Source: Mariniblastus sp. (GTDB lineage Bacteria; Planctomycetota; Planctomycetia; Pirellulales; Pirellulaceae). Taken from it: a DNA stretch of 64,000 nucleotides. Of this stretch, positions 53,111-63,336 are shown in pieces. A program made the position numbers and the translations under genes. Within the stretch, counting starts at the first letter, position 1, and every line of letters begins with the position of its first letter. Location of the stretch: contig JALZWN010000125.1 of NCBI GenBank assembly GCA_023300235.1, forward strand, positions 21,746 to 85,745. Direction: 5' to 3'. Under the pieces are notes generated by a model that had not been told where the DNA came from, made no database searches, and worked only from the letters and a program-made list of their open reading frames with translations.

Positions 53111-53146
53111 ATTTAGCATGTTTTTGCGAAGCCTAAAAAATATGGA

Positions 53147-53191
53147 GCTGGGCTTCCAGCCTGCCTGCGCGCATGACAGACTGGGAGCCCA
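53147..53191 (-). repeat. Dispersed hairpin, member 2
   Basis: GCTGGGCTTCCAGCCTG and CAGACTGGGAGCCCA pair with two mismatches. The loop CTGCGCGCATG is the reverse complement of the loop in the other two members, so it is inserted in the opposite orientation. Confidence 0.7.
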
Positions 53192-53219
53192 TCACAACAG
53201 ATTCAGAAACTGATTTGCC

Positions 53220-53498
53220 ATGGCCCACATGAAAGGCGACCTGACCAACCCACTAGCCCTCAAAATCAAAGGCGGATTGTTCGCCGTGATCGGGCTAATC
53301 GCCTCGGGACTCCTGATCGCAAACCAGCCGAACCTGAAAACGGTCTTGCTGCTGGGTTTAGCCATCTGGGCGTGGTGCCGGTTTTATTATTTCCTGTTTT
53401 ACGTACTGGAACACTACGCGGGCCGAAAACGCCCCTACGCAGGAATTCTGGACGCATTAAAATCCGTGTTCAACAAACCGGACTCCAATTCCAAATAG
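53220..53498 (+). CDS. Small two-span membrane protein
   Basis: 92 residues. Two hydrophobic helices (GGLFAVIGLIASGLLIA and TVLLLGLAIWAWCRFYYFLFYVL) are followed by a short basic cytoplasmic tail (HYAGRKRPYAGILDALKSVF). Either ATG (53220 or 53229) could be used. It lies 60 bp upstream of pdxJ on the same strand. No family is recognised. Confidence 0.65.
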   Translation: MAHMKGDLTNPLALKIKGGLFAVIGLIASGLLIANQPNLKTVLLLGLAIWAWCRFYYFLFYVLEHYAGRKRPYAGILDALKSVFNKPDSNSK

Positions 53499-53558
53499 TC
53501 TCGGCTTCGATACCCGCAATTCGATTTCAAACTTCCCCCCCCCATCACGAGTTCCACC

Positions 53559-54290
53559 ATGCCGACACTTGGAGTCAACATCGACCACGTCGCCACCCTT
53601 CGCCAGGCTCGCCAAACCACCGAGCCCGATCCGGTGTGGGCGGCCGCAGCGGCAGAACTCGGCGGCGCCGATCAAATCACCGTTCACCTTCGCGAAGACC
53701 GTCGCCACATCCAAGACCGCGACCTGCACTTGCTCAAGCAAACCGTCAACGTGCGGCTGAACCTTGAATGCGCTTGCGTTGACGAAATGCTCGCGATCGC
53801 TTGCGAACTGAAACCGCATCAAGTTTGCTTGGTGCCTGAAAAACGCACCGAGGTTACCACCGAAGGCGGGCTGGATGTCCTTGGCAATCAAAGCAAGGTC
53901 GGCGACGCGATCAAGCAATTAACCGAAGCAGGCATCTTCGTGAGCCTGTTTATCGACCCGGCTGACGACCAAATCAACATCTCAAAAGAACTCGCCGCCG
54001 GCGCCGTCGAACTTCACACCGGTGCCTATGCCGAAGCAGGTTATTCACCAACGGCTAAAACCGAACTCACAAAACTTGCCAATGGTAGCAAGCTCGCCAA
54101 GTCGCTTGGACTGCGCGTCGACGCCGGTCATGGACTGACTTACAAAAACGTCACGCCGATCGTACGGATCCGCGAAATTGAAGAACTCAACATCGGCCAC
54201 AGCATTGTTTCTCGATCGGTCTTTGTCGGAATGCAACAAGCAGTCCGCGAGATGAAAGAACTTTGCCTACGCCCCCCGGGCGCGAGTTAA
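53559..54290 (+). CDS. pdxJ: Pyridoxine 5'-phosphate synthase
   Basis: 243 residues, full length. The start [18 protein letters not shown], active-site strand [17 protein letters not shown] with the catalytic Glu, and [10 protein letters not shown] with the catalytic His are all conserved. It condenses 1-deoxyxylulose 5-phosphate with 3-amino-2-oxopropyl phosphate to give PNP in DXP-dependent vitamin B6 synthesis. Confidence 0.97.
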   Translation: MPTLGVNIDHVATLRQARQTTEPDPVWAAAAAELGGADQITVHLREDRRHIQDRDLHLLKQTVNVRLNLECACVDEMLAIACELKPHQVCLVPEKRTEVTTEGGLDVLGNQSKVGDAIKQLTEAGIFVSLFIDPADDQINISKELAAGAVELHTGAYAEAGYSPTAKTELTKLANGSKLAKSLGLRVDAGHGLTYKNVTPIVRIREIEELNIGHSIVSRSVFVGMQQAVREMKELCLRPPGAS

Positions 54291-54343
54291 TGCGAACTGC
54301 AAAAAGCGTCCCCCCTGCCGATCAACACGAAACCTGAAAACCT

Positions 54344-55750
54344 ATGGATGTTTTAAACGGTCTTCAGTTGACGCCTTTTGAATGGACCATGACCACGGCC
54401 TGCTCCTCATCGCCGATGGAATTTTTCATCCGCCTGACTGGCAGTGGAACGCTCGACACCCCGAAATTTGAAAACGCAGTTGTTTCCGCCCTGAAGCACC
54501 AACCGCTGCTTCAAGCGAATCTCGTTGTCGGCCCCACACATCGCCTCAGCCAATGGCGACCGGCCACCAACACCACCCCGCAATTTATCTGGCTCACGGA
54601 TGCCCCAACCCCTGGCCACGGTTTTCCGGGAGATTTCAAATCCATCGATCTATCCACTGAAATTGGCGTGCGCCTCTACGGCTGGAGTTACCAAATTGAA
54701 AACGAAGATCGATTTGAGTTGAAATTTGTTTTCCATCACGCATGCTGTGACGGCAAAGGCGCGGTCAGTTTTATCGAGCACGTGTTGCGTCGTTACCAAA
54801 GGTTACTCTCAGGCAAACCAACCGATAACGACTCCCAAATCGAAATCAACGCAGTCACCCAACGAGACGCTCGTGCTACGAAGCGGCTTAGCTTTGCACA
54901 GCGAGTTCGGAAGTCACTCGCTTTACGGCCCAAGCGAGCGTGGAACATGCTGACCAAAAAACCTGCGGCGATTTTAACTGGCCAGCCAGCCTCCACGCTC
55001 GCGTACACACAACCGCCCACGCAATGTTCGTCGATGCTGGACCTTGAAACCACGCGTCGGCTCGGAAAATTTGCCAACGAACAACAAACCACAGTCAACT
55101 CGGTTTTGGTCTCCAGCCTCTTTGCGACGCTGCACGACTTTTTACAAGAGACATCCAAAGACCGGATTAATCGAGCGAGGTCCATTCGGGTTTTGATTCC
55201 GTTTTCGCTACGGGACCAGCGGCACCAAAACATGCCAGCGGCAAACTGCGTCTCGATGGCATACCTGGAGGCAAGCCCCAACCAGCTGAAGTCCGACGGC
55301 TTAACCGACCACGTAACTCGTCAGACTCAATTCATTCGCGACTGGCAGCTTCAATACGCTTGGATCGAAGCCATTGACTCATACACGCGACTGTGGCCTG
55401 TGATCAAGTTGCTCAAAGGCCGTCGCACGGCCGGTACCACTCCACATGCAGAAAAACCAATCGCCACGACGGTACTCTCGAATCTAGGAGGCGTATTCAA
55501 AGGGTCGAAATTAGAAACCGACGATGGCCGAATCAAGATAGATCATTTAACGAACGAGAACCTAACGATCGATAGCGTGCACTTAGTACTCCCCTGCACC
55601 GCAGCGATACCGATCAACTTTTCGGTCAACTTTTATAGTGGCCGGCTGAGCTTGGATGTGACGTACTTGCAATCAATCGTTGAAGAAAAAATCCCTGCGG
55701 ATTTGCTCGACCGTTGGGAGAAAAGTATCGTCCAAGCGATCTCTTCCTGA
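54344..55750 (+). CDS. CoA-dependent acyltransferase / condensation-type protein with HHxxxDG motif
   Basis: 468 residues. The start (LNGLQLTPFEWTMTTA) and FHHACCDGKGAVSFIEHVL, with HHxxxDG near 130-136, place it with condensation domains and PapA/alcohol-acetyltransferase-type O-acyltransferases. The second half contains an internal VLIPFSLRDQRHQNMPAANCVSMAYL, the usual DFG-region neighbourhood. As a stand-alone enzyme it probably esterifies a hydroxyl with an acyl-CoA or acyl-carrier donor. It lies next to a thioesterase (convergent) and an MmpL-like exporter, a set reminiscent of lipid-ester assembly loci. Confidence 0.78.
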   Translation: MDVLNGLQLTPFEWTMTTACSSSPMEFFIRLTGSGTLDTPKFENAVVSALKHQPLLQANLVVGPTHRLSQWRPATNTTPQFIWLTDAPTPGHGFPGDFKSIDLSTEIGVRLYGWSYQIENEDRFELKFVFHHACCDGKGAVSFIEHVLRRYQRLLSGKPTDNDSQIEINAVTQRDARATKRLSFAQRVRKSLALRPKRAWNMLTKKPAAILTGQPASTLAYTQPPTQCSSMLDLETTRRLGKFANEQQTTVNSVLVSSLFATLHDFLQETSKDRINRARSIRVLIPFSLRDQRHQNMPAANCVSMAYLEASPNQLKSDGLTDHVTRQTQFIRDWQLQYAWIEAIDSYTRLWPVIKLLKGRRTAGTTPHAEKPIATTVLSNLGGVFKGSKLETDDGRIKIDHLTNENLTIDSVHLVLPCTAAIPINFSVNFYSGRLSLDVTYLQSIVEEKIPADLLDRWEKSIVQAISS

Positions 55751-55833
55751 CACGCGTCACCAACAAGCCTAGCGAACCAACGCTACCCCGCCCTGTGATC
55801 GCTGCGGGCACCACGTCAAATCAGACACGACCC

Positions 55834-56793
55834 TTAACCAGGCAACTCAGTACGTTCAATCGCCGCGTCGACTTGCTCAGCCAAACGGCGAACTGCAGCC
55901 CCTCGCATGATCGAGTAATGGCTGCCCTCGATGCAAGATTCTTCGATCTGGAATTTCGAACGCCCTGCCCAAATCGCCGATCCGATTTCGTTCTCTTGCT
56001 CCCCGTCGCTGGGCCACCAGAGGTGCAACGGGCAGTCAATCTCGGGAGCAGAGAAGCCTTTTAGCAACCGGCAGTGCGTCAAAAACGTGTGCGTGAATTG
56101 CATCAGCAAATCCGAATCACGTTGACGATCGGGAACGTAGCCCATCGCCGTCGTCTTCGCCATCATCTCGGCTGAAGTCACCGGAGCATCACTCAAACAT
56201 GTATCCACCAGAATCGCAACATCACGTTCGACAATCTCTAGCGGCTTTTGTCGCATCACTCCGATGCTTTGAAACTTGGTGAACACTTGCGTCAACCGCA
56301 GGCACAACTCTTGCCGCGACTTGGTGGTTCCCGAAGTCCATGCTGGGTTGCTGTCGATCAGCCCCAAAAACGAAACCACTCGCGAATTCTGTTGAAACTT
56401 TTCGGCCATCAAAGAAGCAATGAACCCGCCAAGCGAAAAGCCGAGCAGTCTGATTTTTCCTTCGGGGTGATGACTATCGATCAAGCTGCAATAATCGTTG
56501 GCCATTTCCTCAAGCGTCGCCGCTTCGGTATGTGAGCCACACAACAATCTTGACTGAACCCCCCAGACACTACGCTTTGCCGAAAGCCGAGCAGCTAATT
56601 TCCGATAGATCCCGATATCGCCCCCCGAAGGATGCAGGCAAAAGATCGGATCGGATTGCTCCGGATTGCGAATCGAAACCAGTTGATCGGCCGAAACACC
56701 GTCTAGTTGTTCTTTAGGCAGGATGAGGCTCGACTCGGACGCGTTCATTAAATTACAACTCGTTGGGGTAGCCATGGTGTTAAAGGTGTACAT
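55834..56793 (-). CDS. Stand-alone thioesterase (type II / NRPS-PKS TE family), alpha/beta hydrolase
   Basis: Up to 319 residues. ATGs at 56793, 56775 and 56745 are all possible and none has a clear ribosome-binding site. DPIFCLHPSGGDIGIYRKLA is the oxyanion region. The nucleophile elbow is GFSLGG (near 119-124). The late histidine is in EGSHYSIM. The family hydrolyses acyl or peptidyl thioesters from carrier proteins, but no PKS or NRPS is in the window. It is convergent with the HHxxxDG acyltransferase. Confidence 0.82.
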   Translation of the reverse strand: MYTFNTMATPTSCNLMNASESSLILPKEQLDGVSADQLVSIRNPEQSDPIFCLHPSGGDIGIYRKLAARLSAKRSVWGVQSRLLCGSHTEAATLEEMANDYCSLIDSHHPEGKIRLLGFSLGGFIASLMAEKFQQNSRVVSFLGLIDSNPAWTSGTTKSRQELCLRLTQVFTKFQSIGVMRQKPLEIVERDVAILVDTCLSDAPVTSAEMMAKTTAMGYVPDRQRDSDLLMQFTHTFLTHCRLLKGFSAPEIDCPLHLWWPSDGEQENEIGSAIWAGRSKFQIEESCIEGSHYSIMRGAAVRRLAEQVDAAIERTELPG

Positions 56794-56967
56794 GATGGTT
56801 GCGGGTTAGGAAGTTTTGAATATATAACTAACGGCTTTTGGGGAATTTGAATTAAATTTCTGACCGAAATGTGCTCAAATCCCTGCGATCGTTGCGGAAA
56901 TTGCCCGCGCCCTACGATATAGAGGTAGAGGGACTACCCAACATATCCTTACGGACCGGTAAAAACT

Positions 56968-59316
56968 TTGATTCGATTTTTACGATCTTCCGCTATCGAC
57001 ATCATCGGCACCGCGCTGGTTGTTTCGGCTTTTGTATTCTGCGTGGCGGGGTTCTCTCGATTTCAATCCAACGGCGAGGACGTGTTGCAATGGCTGCCGG
57101 ACAACTCGCCCAGTCGCCAAGCCTACGAAGCGTTCAAGCAAAAGTTTGGCTCGGACGACTTCATGGTCGTCACTTGGCCTGACTGCACCATCGATGATCC
57201 TCGACTCCAACAGTTTTGTCGGCAAGTCACTGACAATGATCCAGACAAATTGATCCTGTCAGTCACCAACGGCAGTACCGTAGTCGAGCGATTAAATTCG
57301 GCGATTAAATTACCCAAAAAGCACACGCTCAATCGTTTCAAAGCGATCTTCTTTGGCCTTGACGATCCCAACCAAACACTGGCCCTGATCGAACTGACAC
57401 CGGCAGGAACCGCACAACGCCAACAAGCATTACAACAGGTCGAAACTGCCATTACGCAAACTCCTGAACTGGAGCTCGACCAAGCGATTTTTGGCGGCGC
57501 CCCGTACCTTGGCGTCAACATCGACAGACAGCTGAACAGTTCGATCGTGTACTACTTTGTGCCGTCGATCCTGCTGGCTTCGATCGTTTCGTTCTACTGT
57601 TTGCGAAACGTCTTGCTTTGCGTGATCATCTTTTTTGCGGGCGTCACGGCGGCGGCTTGCAGCATCGCGGTGGTGCCGCTGTTGGGAGCAAAATTTGGCA
57701 GCTTGATGTCAATCATCCCCGCCTTGGTTTACATCCTCACCATCTCCGGCAGCATCCACCTGATCCATTACAGCTTGGCTGCGATCGGCAATCCCATCAA
57801 GCTTATCGCGATCAGCTGGAAACCCTGTACCATCTCGGCAATCACCACCGCGATTGGAATGTTGTCGTTGAGCCGCAGTACGTTTCCCGCGATTCGAGAC
57901 TTCGGATTTTTCTGTGCCACTGGCGTTTGCTTTGCACTGCTGATTCAGTTGTTCGTTGTGCCCTGGCTGCTGCACCGTTTCGGAGCCTCTGGCCAAAACA
58001 AACTAGCCCAAAAAGCATCCAGCACGAGCTCTTGGAATGGCCTCGCTAATTTCACCCAACGACATCGTCTTGGATTGGCGTTGGCGAGCATCGGTGTAAT
58101 GGTGTTGGCTGGCTTTGGACTGTCGCGTTTAACCGCTCAAGTGCAAGTCAGAAAGCTATTCGATGAAGACTCTGCCATCATTTCGTCATTGACCAGCCTA
58201 GAAAAACGCATGGGGCCGATCGACCAATCGGAACTCTTGATCAAGTTTAAAGAAGTTGGCGCGGCGCACTTTCATACTCGCGCGAAGCTGGTTTACAAAA
58301 TCCAACGATCGTTGTCCGCGCTCGAGGACGTTGGCTCAACCCACTCATTACATAACTACCTTCCGCGTGAACCATCAGGAACACGAATACGATCAAAGTT
58401 CAAACGACAGGCTTATCAAGACAAGCTCGATGGCGAACGCGAGCAACTTGCGCAAACGCGTTTTTTACATGTAAGCCCCGATGCGGAGAGCTGGCGGATT
58501 AGCCTTCGGTTCTCGTTTGCCGAAAATGGGAACGTTGAGCATCGAAAGCTGCAGATCTTTGATCAAGCTTCAGCCGCGATTGACAAATTGATGGACACCG
58601 GTGAATTTGATGCGATTGTGTCTCCGATCGTGCTGGATTACACCGGGAAAAACTATTTGTTCAACAGTGCTCAAATGACGCTTCTGGAAGATTTCTACAA
58701 CAACTTCGTTTTGGCGTTCGTCGTCATCACACCGGTGTTGATTGTTGTTCTGCGGTCTCCTCGTTTAGGCCTGCTGGCGATTCTTCCAAACCTTTTTCCA
58801 ATCGTCGCGTTCTTTGGCGTTCTCGGTTGGCTGGACTGGCCCGTGGACTTGGCGATCTCAATGACCGCCTGCGTGGCACTCGGTATCGCCGTGGATGACA
58901 CGACCCACTTCTTGATTCGATTCGGAGAATTCCGATCCGAAGGCTTCGATGTTGATTCCGCCATTCGCTCAACCATTTCCCAATGCGGCGCAGCGATGCT
59001 CAAAACCACATTGATCGGTTGTGCAGGATTGTCAGTTTACGGCTTCTGTGACATGGTCGTTGTCCGGAATTTTGCGATCGCCATTAGCAGTATGCTGGTA
59101 CTGGCTTTGCTCGCTGACATTTTCATGCTGCCGGCGTTGCTCTACCTATGGGCGGGACGGGCGGGCCAGGCTGGACAGTCGAAACAAAGCGCTCAACTGG
59201 CCGACCTAGCGACCGCAGGAAAAACATCGCTTGCTTCGTCTTCAACGACTGCCCAGTACCTCCGTCGTCCAAAATCCGTTGCCAGCAACGACACTAACCG
59301 CCAATCCACGGTCTAA
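56968..59316 (+). CDS. RND-superfamily lipid exporter, MMPL type
   Basis: 782 residues, about 12 membrane helices in two halves, each with an extracytoplasmic loop. The TTG at 56968 is the only usable start: an in-frame stop lies at 56926 and the next ATG is well inside the first periplasmic loop. The periplasmic opening FSRFQSNGEDVLQWLPDNSPSRQAYEAFKQKFGSDDFMVVTW and the second-half SLAISMTACVALGIAVDDTTHFLIRF helix with its acidic residues are typical of MMPL/sterol-sensing-like RND proteins. It probably exports a lipid or lipid-linked product across the inner membrane. Confidence 0.85.
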   Translation: MIRFLRSSAIDIIGTALVVSAFVFCVAGFSRFQSNGEDVLQWLPDNSPSRQAYEAFKQKFGSDDFMVVTWPDCTIDDPRLQQFCRQVTDNDPDKLILSVTNGSTVVERLNSAIKLPKKHTLNRFKAIFFGLDDPNQTLALIELTPAGTAQRQQALQQVETAITQTPELELDQAIFGGAPYLGVNIDRQLNSSIVYYFVPSILLASIVSFYCLRNVLLCVIIFFAGVTAAACSIAVVPLLGAKFGSLMSIIPALVYILTISGSIHLIHYSLAAIGNPIKLIAISWKPCTISAITTAIGMLSLSRSTFPAIRDFGFFCATGVCFALLIQLFVVPWLLHRFGASGQNKLAQKASSTSSWNGLANFTQRHRLGLALASIGVMVLAGFGLSRLTAQVQVRKLFDEDSAIISSLTSLEKRMGPIDQSELLIKFKEVGAAHFHTRAKLVYKIQRSLSALEDVGSTHSLHNYLPREPSGTRIRSKFKRQAYQDKLDGEREQLAQTRFLHVSPDAESWRISLRFSFAENGNVEHRKLQIFDQASAAIDKLMDTGEFDAIVSPIVLDYTGKNYLFNSAQMTLLEDFYNNFVLAFVVITPVLIVVLRSPRLGLLAILPNLFPIVAFFGVLGWLDWPVDLAISMTACVALGIAVDDTTHFLIRFGEFRSEGFDVDSAIRSTISQCGAAMLKTTLIGCAGLSVYGFCDMVVVRNFAIAISSMLVLALLADIFMLPALLYLWAGRAGQAGQSKQSAQLADLATAGKTSLASSSTTAQYLRRPKSVASNDTNRQSTV

Positions 59317-59422
59317 ACCGAATCGAAAACAGATACTAGCAAAGCCGCTCCAAAGATCGTAAGATTCTGCTTTCAATATTCACGCTGACAGGGGTCAGCG
59401 AATCAATGCTTTGGAGACGAAG

Positions 59423-60325
59423 ATGTCGCGTCGCGGTTCAGATTTTGCAGGTTTGTCAGTTGCCCTTGTTACACCGTTTACCGACGGAAAACTGGACGTT
59501 GCCAAACTCAAAGAGCAGATCGAATTTCAGATCGACGCGGGCACAACGTGCGTAGTCCCAGCCGGCACAACCGGCGAGTCACCTACGCTGTCTCACCCCG
59601 AACACGAGCGATTGATCAGCGAGACGATTCAGATCGCCGCCGGTCGCATCAAGGTCATGGCAGGCACGGGCTCTAACAGCACCAGCGAAGCGATCAGCTT
59701 GACCGAACGAGCCGCCAAAGAAGGCGCCGACGCGACGCTGCAAGTGGCTCCGTATTACAACAAGCCCACGCAAGAAGGCTTCTACCAACACTACAAAGCC
59801 ATCGCCGAAGCGATCGAGATTCCGATTTGTTTGTACAACATCCCCGGCCGTACCGGAAAGAATATCGACCCCGAAACAATCGCTCGGATTGCTGAGTTCC
59901 AAACGATAACGATGGTCAAAGAGGCCACCGGTTCACTCGACCAAGCGTCCCAAGTTCTATCGATGACCGACCTGACGGTCCTTAGCGGTGACGACAGCTT
60001 AACATTGCCATTGATGGCTATCGGCGGCGAAGGCGTCGTTTCGGTGGTCGGTAACATCGTCCCCAAAGACATGATCGCATTGGTCAATTCATTTGCAGCC
60101 GGCGACGTTGCCAAAGCTCAAGAGTGGCACCACAAGCTGTTCCCTCTATGCCAAGACCTTTTATCAATCGCCAGCAACCCGATCCCCGTCAAAGCCGCCA
60201 TGGCAGAACTTGGCCGCGACACCGGCGAGCTTCGTTTGCCAATGACACCGCTCAACGCCGACCAACTAACCGCCTTGCGTCAAACACTCGCCAACTACGG
60301 AATCGACACTTTCTCTAGGGCTTAG
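59423..60325 (+). CDS. dapA: 4-hydroxy-tetrahydrodipicolinate synthase
   Basis: 300 residues from the ATG at 59423, with GGAG eight bases upstream; a TTG four codons earlier is less likely. [33 protein letters not shown], the catalytic Tyr in [11 protein letters not shown] (near 138) and the Schiff-base Lys in TMVKEATG (near 166) identify it. It condenses pyruvate with aspartate semialdehyde in lysine/diaminopimelate synthesis. Confidence 0.93.
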   Translation: MSRRGSDFAGLSVALVTPFTDGKLDVAKLKEQIEFQIDAGTTCVVPAGTTGESPTLSHPEHERLISETIQIAAGRIKVMAGTGSNSTSEAISLTERAAKEGADATLQVAPYYNKPTQEGFYQHYKAIAEAIEIPICLYNIPGRTGKNIDPETIARIAEFQTITMVKEATGSLDQASQVLSMTDLTVLSGDDSLTLPLMAIGGEGVVSVVGNIVPKDMIALVNSFAAGDVAKAQEWHHKLFPLCQDLLSIASNPIPVKAAMAELGRDTGELRLPMTPLNADQLTALRQTLANYGIDTFSRA

Positions 60326-60435
60326 CAAACTAAAAACCATTTCGCGGCATGAGAGAACATTTCATGCCGGTTGGCAAAACGAAAACAACAACCACGGACG
60401 AATACCGGCCAGAGCAAAAACGGCAAGGCACATCT

Positions 60436-60551
60436 GTTCCTGAAGCAAGGGTTTCTAGACGCCCGGCGCGTTAGAGATCGCTGCTTTAGTCATGCACAGA
60501 TTGTCGCCTTTTACTCCGTAAAAGAGCGCTCTTTCCAAGAGAGGCTGACAT
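60436..60551 (+). repeat. 116-bp direct repeat, copy D (solo arm of the dispersed element)
   Basis: Nearly identical to 60690-60805 (about 90% by eye). Its second half, TTAGTCATGC through CTCCGTAAAAG, aligns with the reverse complement of the right arm of elements A-C, so it looks like a half-element. Confidence 0.8.
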
Positions 60552-60689
60552 CAAATGCTCGTTCTCAAAATCGGGCCAAGAAAGTCACTCTTGAGCCCCA
60601 CCCTTAAAGCGTAAAGATTGATTTCCATTTCAGCAAACCGCTGTAAAACGAATTCAAAAAAATGACTGACCACCGACTAAGGTGAATTC

Positions 60690-60805
60690 GTTCCTGAAGT
60701 AGAGGCTTCTAGGCGTCCTACACGTTAGAGATCGCTGCGTTAGTCATGCACAGATTGTCGCCTTTTACTCCGTAAAAGAGCGCTCTTTCCGAGAGAGGCT
60801 GACAT
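60690..60805 (+). repeat. 116-bp direct repeat, copy E (solo arm of the dispersed element)
   Basis: Partner of 60436-60551 in the same orientation, 254 bp apart. The whole 60326-60857 gap between dapA and the next gene holds these repeats and an ATCCGTGGTT motif (60815-60834) and no gene. Confidence 0.8.
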
Positions 60806-60857
60806 TGAAATCCGTGTCCATCCGTGGTTTTAAATTCTACCCAGCATCAGCAAACCG

Positions 60858-63296
60858 CTAACGCCCCACCGCAGCCTTGCTCGAACCGCGACCGCGTGGC
60901 TTATTCCACTCCAGCTGCTGCAACCGATGAACCGGATCCAAAACCGGATCCGTATCTTCAATAATCTGCTTTAAAAACGGCAGCCAATTTGGGCCAGACA
61001 AAAATCCATTCTTCAGAGTGACAGGCGGCTGCTTCTTTCTTAGGTCTTTCGTGATCCAAAACCTACCGGCATCAATCTCTAGAATCGCATTATCCAAAGT
61101 GTTGATCGGAGCGTCCTCGAAAACGTTTTCCTTAAGAGCGCCAACAATCAACACATGCGAGTTATCGACGACCTTATCCAACCCACCGTTGGCCACTCGA
61201 TAAGCTTGAATCCGATCGACCAAGTCTTGAGCCTCCCACTGCCGATCATCCTGCCAACCGCAGAGCCCCACCAATGGAGTTTTTGACTTGTTCCCACCGG
61301 TGACAACCAGCGTATTCGGAAAGACTTGTTGAAACGTCGCAGCGATCGTTTTGAAATGCGCTTGATTCAACTGATGCCCAGGCAACCACTGACAAAACAA
61401 CCCATCGGTTCGCAACGCTCGTTTAACATTCTGAAAATGCTCTAGCGAAAACAAACGAGACTCGCCCGCTCCAAACGGCCGAAACAGATCGGCCACGATC
61501 AAATCAAAATCGTCGTCCGCACAGGCGATAAACGTCCGCCCGTCCTCAATCACCACTTGATTAGCCGGTCGTCGAAAAAATTCGCCGTTCTGATCGGCGA
61601 AGAATTCTTCCGCGATATCCGCAACTGCCGCCGACAACTCCACCGAAGTCACACTTGGCGGCGACTTTACTTTCTCTAAACCACTGGCCGTAATCCCAGT
61701 CGCCAACCCAATGCAACAAACATCTTTCGCATCTTGACGCAAAAGCCAAGGCAGCAACATTTGACGGCGTTCGGTTGCGATACCGCCAGTACTTCCCAAT
61801 AAATACTGATTGTTCATCAACAGCCCGCGCGACTTCGTTTCCACGATCATCATCACGCCATCACGACCGAAACGAGTCTCCTTGATCTTGAACTTCGTCG
61901 TATGGGGGCTCAAATAAGTCAGCTTCTGGTACGGCTGAAAACAAAACGCTGCCACGAAAACCGCAGCCCCAGCAACGATCATCAACAACGTTCGACGGCC
62001 GTCGATCAAACAGATCGCCAACGCCAGTGATAACGTCACGATCGAGACGATCACAAATCCTTGGTAGATACCGATCTGGGCAACCATGAACAGATTCGCA
62101 GCTTCGGCTCCGATTAACCCACCAATTCCATTCACCGCCAACAGCAACCCTACGGATCGGCCTTTAGGATCCAACGAAGAGTGGAGCGACATGATCGATG
62201 GGAACACGAGCCCATAAAAAAACATCGCTACTCCTGAAGACACCGCAATAACACTGAACAACACTCCCCAGTAGCTTCCCAGCGAGTCGATCGTTGCTCC
62301 CTTAAGCCCCACCAAGTACCTCAATGCCACCAGTTGATTAGTCGCCTGGTACAACACCAGCGGGCACAACGCACAGAACAACGCCGCGCCGATTGCCCCG
62401 ATCATCAACTGCGTTTTGCTACTGACTTTGAAGCGATTGAGCAACGCCACTGCAATCGATCCTAATGCGAGAAACAAAATCACGTTGGCCAGCAACGCGC
62501 TGGTGGTTTGCAAAGACGACGGCGCAACCAAACTCAACAATCGCAAGATTAAAACTTCGCTGGCCAACACAATCGCACCCGACGCAAAGGCCAAACCAAA
62601 CACGGCCTTGCGATTGAAGCCTCCCAACGCCGGGTCTTCCGCAATTGGCTGGTCGGCTTCAGCAACACTGCCTTCAGCCTGCGCAGCCAACTTTCCAGCA
62701 CACGCAAACGACACGACCGCGATTGCTAAATTCCCTGCCGCCGCGCAAAACATCGCTCCCTTGACGCCCGTTAACTCAAGCAAATAAGTGGAAACGAACC
62801 ACAACCCAAACACGCCGCCGATCATATTAATCGCGTAAATCCAAATGCCACTCCCCCGAACGGTTCCACCTAAATCGGTAACCACCCGAATGAACATGGG
62901 CATGGTCGTACCCATCGCAATCGCGGGCGGCATGACCACCGCCGCAGCGATCAGGAGTTTGATCACCGCCCCTTGCCAAGTGACCAGCACGTCAATCCCA
63001 ACCGCACCGATCAACCCATCGGCCCAGTAAGGCAAGAAAATCGCGGGCAGCGAAAGCAATGCAATCGAAGCCTCAGCGACCCCCAACCGGACTCCCGAGT
63101 TTCCATCGGACCGACACCAACGAGTTGCGACCCAACCGCCCAGCGACAGCCCCAGAAAAAACAATCCCAAGACCCTGCCGGTGACCGCTTCAGTAGCGCC
63201 CAGCAGATCGATCAACCGCCGCGTCCACAATAGCTCATGCGACAACGCAACCGCACCGCTGAGAAATGCCAAAGCAATGAACAGAAATTTAAGCAT
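60858..63296 (-). CDS. Fused MFS-type membrane / spermidine-synthase-like protein
   Basis: 812 residues from the ATG at 63296 (MLKFLFIALAF). The N-terminal ~480 residues hold about 14 hydrophobic helices starting FLSGAVALSHELLWTRRLIDLLG, the usual opening of this family. The C-terminal ~330 residues form a spermidine-synthase-like Rossmann domain (CCIGLATGITASGLEKV..VTSVELSAAVADIAEEFF, VVIEDGRTFIACADDDFDLIVADLF, FCQWLPGH). These fusions are common in planctomycetes, but their reaction is not established; aminopropyl transfer linked to transport is an inference. Confidence 0.85.
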   Translation of the reverse strand: MLKFLFIALAFLSGAVALSHELLWTRRLIDLLGATEAVTGRVLGLFFLGLSLGGWVATRWCRSDGNSGVRLGVAEASIALLSLPAIFLPYWADGLIGAVGIDVLVTWQGAVIKLLIAAAVVMPPAIAMGTTMPMFIRVVTDLGGTVRGSGIWIYAINMIGGVFGLWFVSTYLLELTGVKGAMFCAAAGNLAIAVVSFACAGKLAAQAEGSVAEADQPIAEDPALGGFNRKAVFGLAFASGAIVLASEVLILRLLSLVAPSSLQTTSALLANVILFLALGSIAVALLNRFKVSSKTQLMIGAIGAALFCALCPLVLYQATNQLVALRYLVGLKGATIDSLGSYWGVLFSVIAVSSGVAMFFYGLVFPSIMSLHSSLDPKGRSVGLLLAVNGIGGLIGAEAANLFMVAQIGIYQGFVIVSIVTLSLALAICLIDGRRTLLMIVAGAAVFVAAFCFQPYQKLTYLSPHTTKFKIKETRFGRDGVMMIVETKSRGLLMNNQYLLGSTGGIATERRQMLLPWLLRQDAKDVCCIGLATGITASGLEKVKSPPSVTSVELSAAVADIAEEFFADQNGEFFRRPANQVVIEDGRTFIACADDDFDLIVADLFRPFGAGESRLFSLEHFQNVKRALRTDGLFCQWLPGHQLNQAHFKTIAATFQQVFPNTLVVTGGNKSKTPLVGLCGWQDDRQWEAQDLVDRIQAYRVANGGLDKVVDNSHVLIVGALKENVFEDAPINTLDNAILEIDAGRFWITKDLRKKQPPVTLKNGFLSGPNWLPFLKQIIEDTDPVLDPVHRLQQLEWNKPRGRGSSKAAVGR

Positions 63297-63336
63297 CACA
63301 ACTTTCGAAAACGTCAATCAAAGCGGAAGCCCCATA

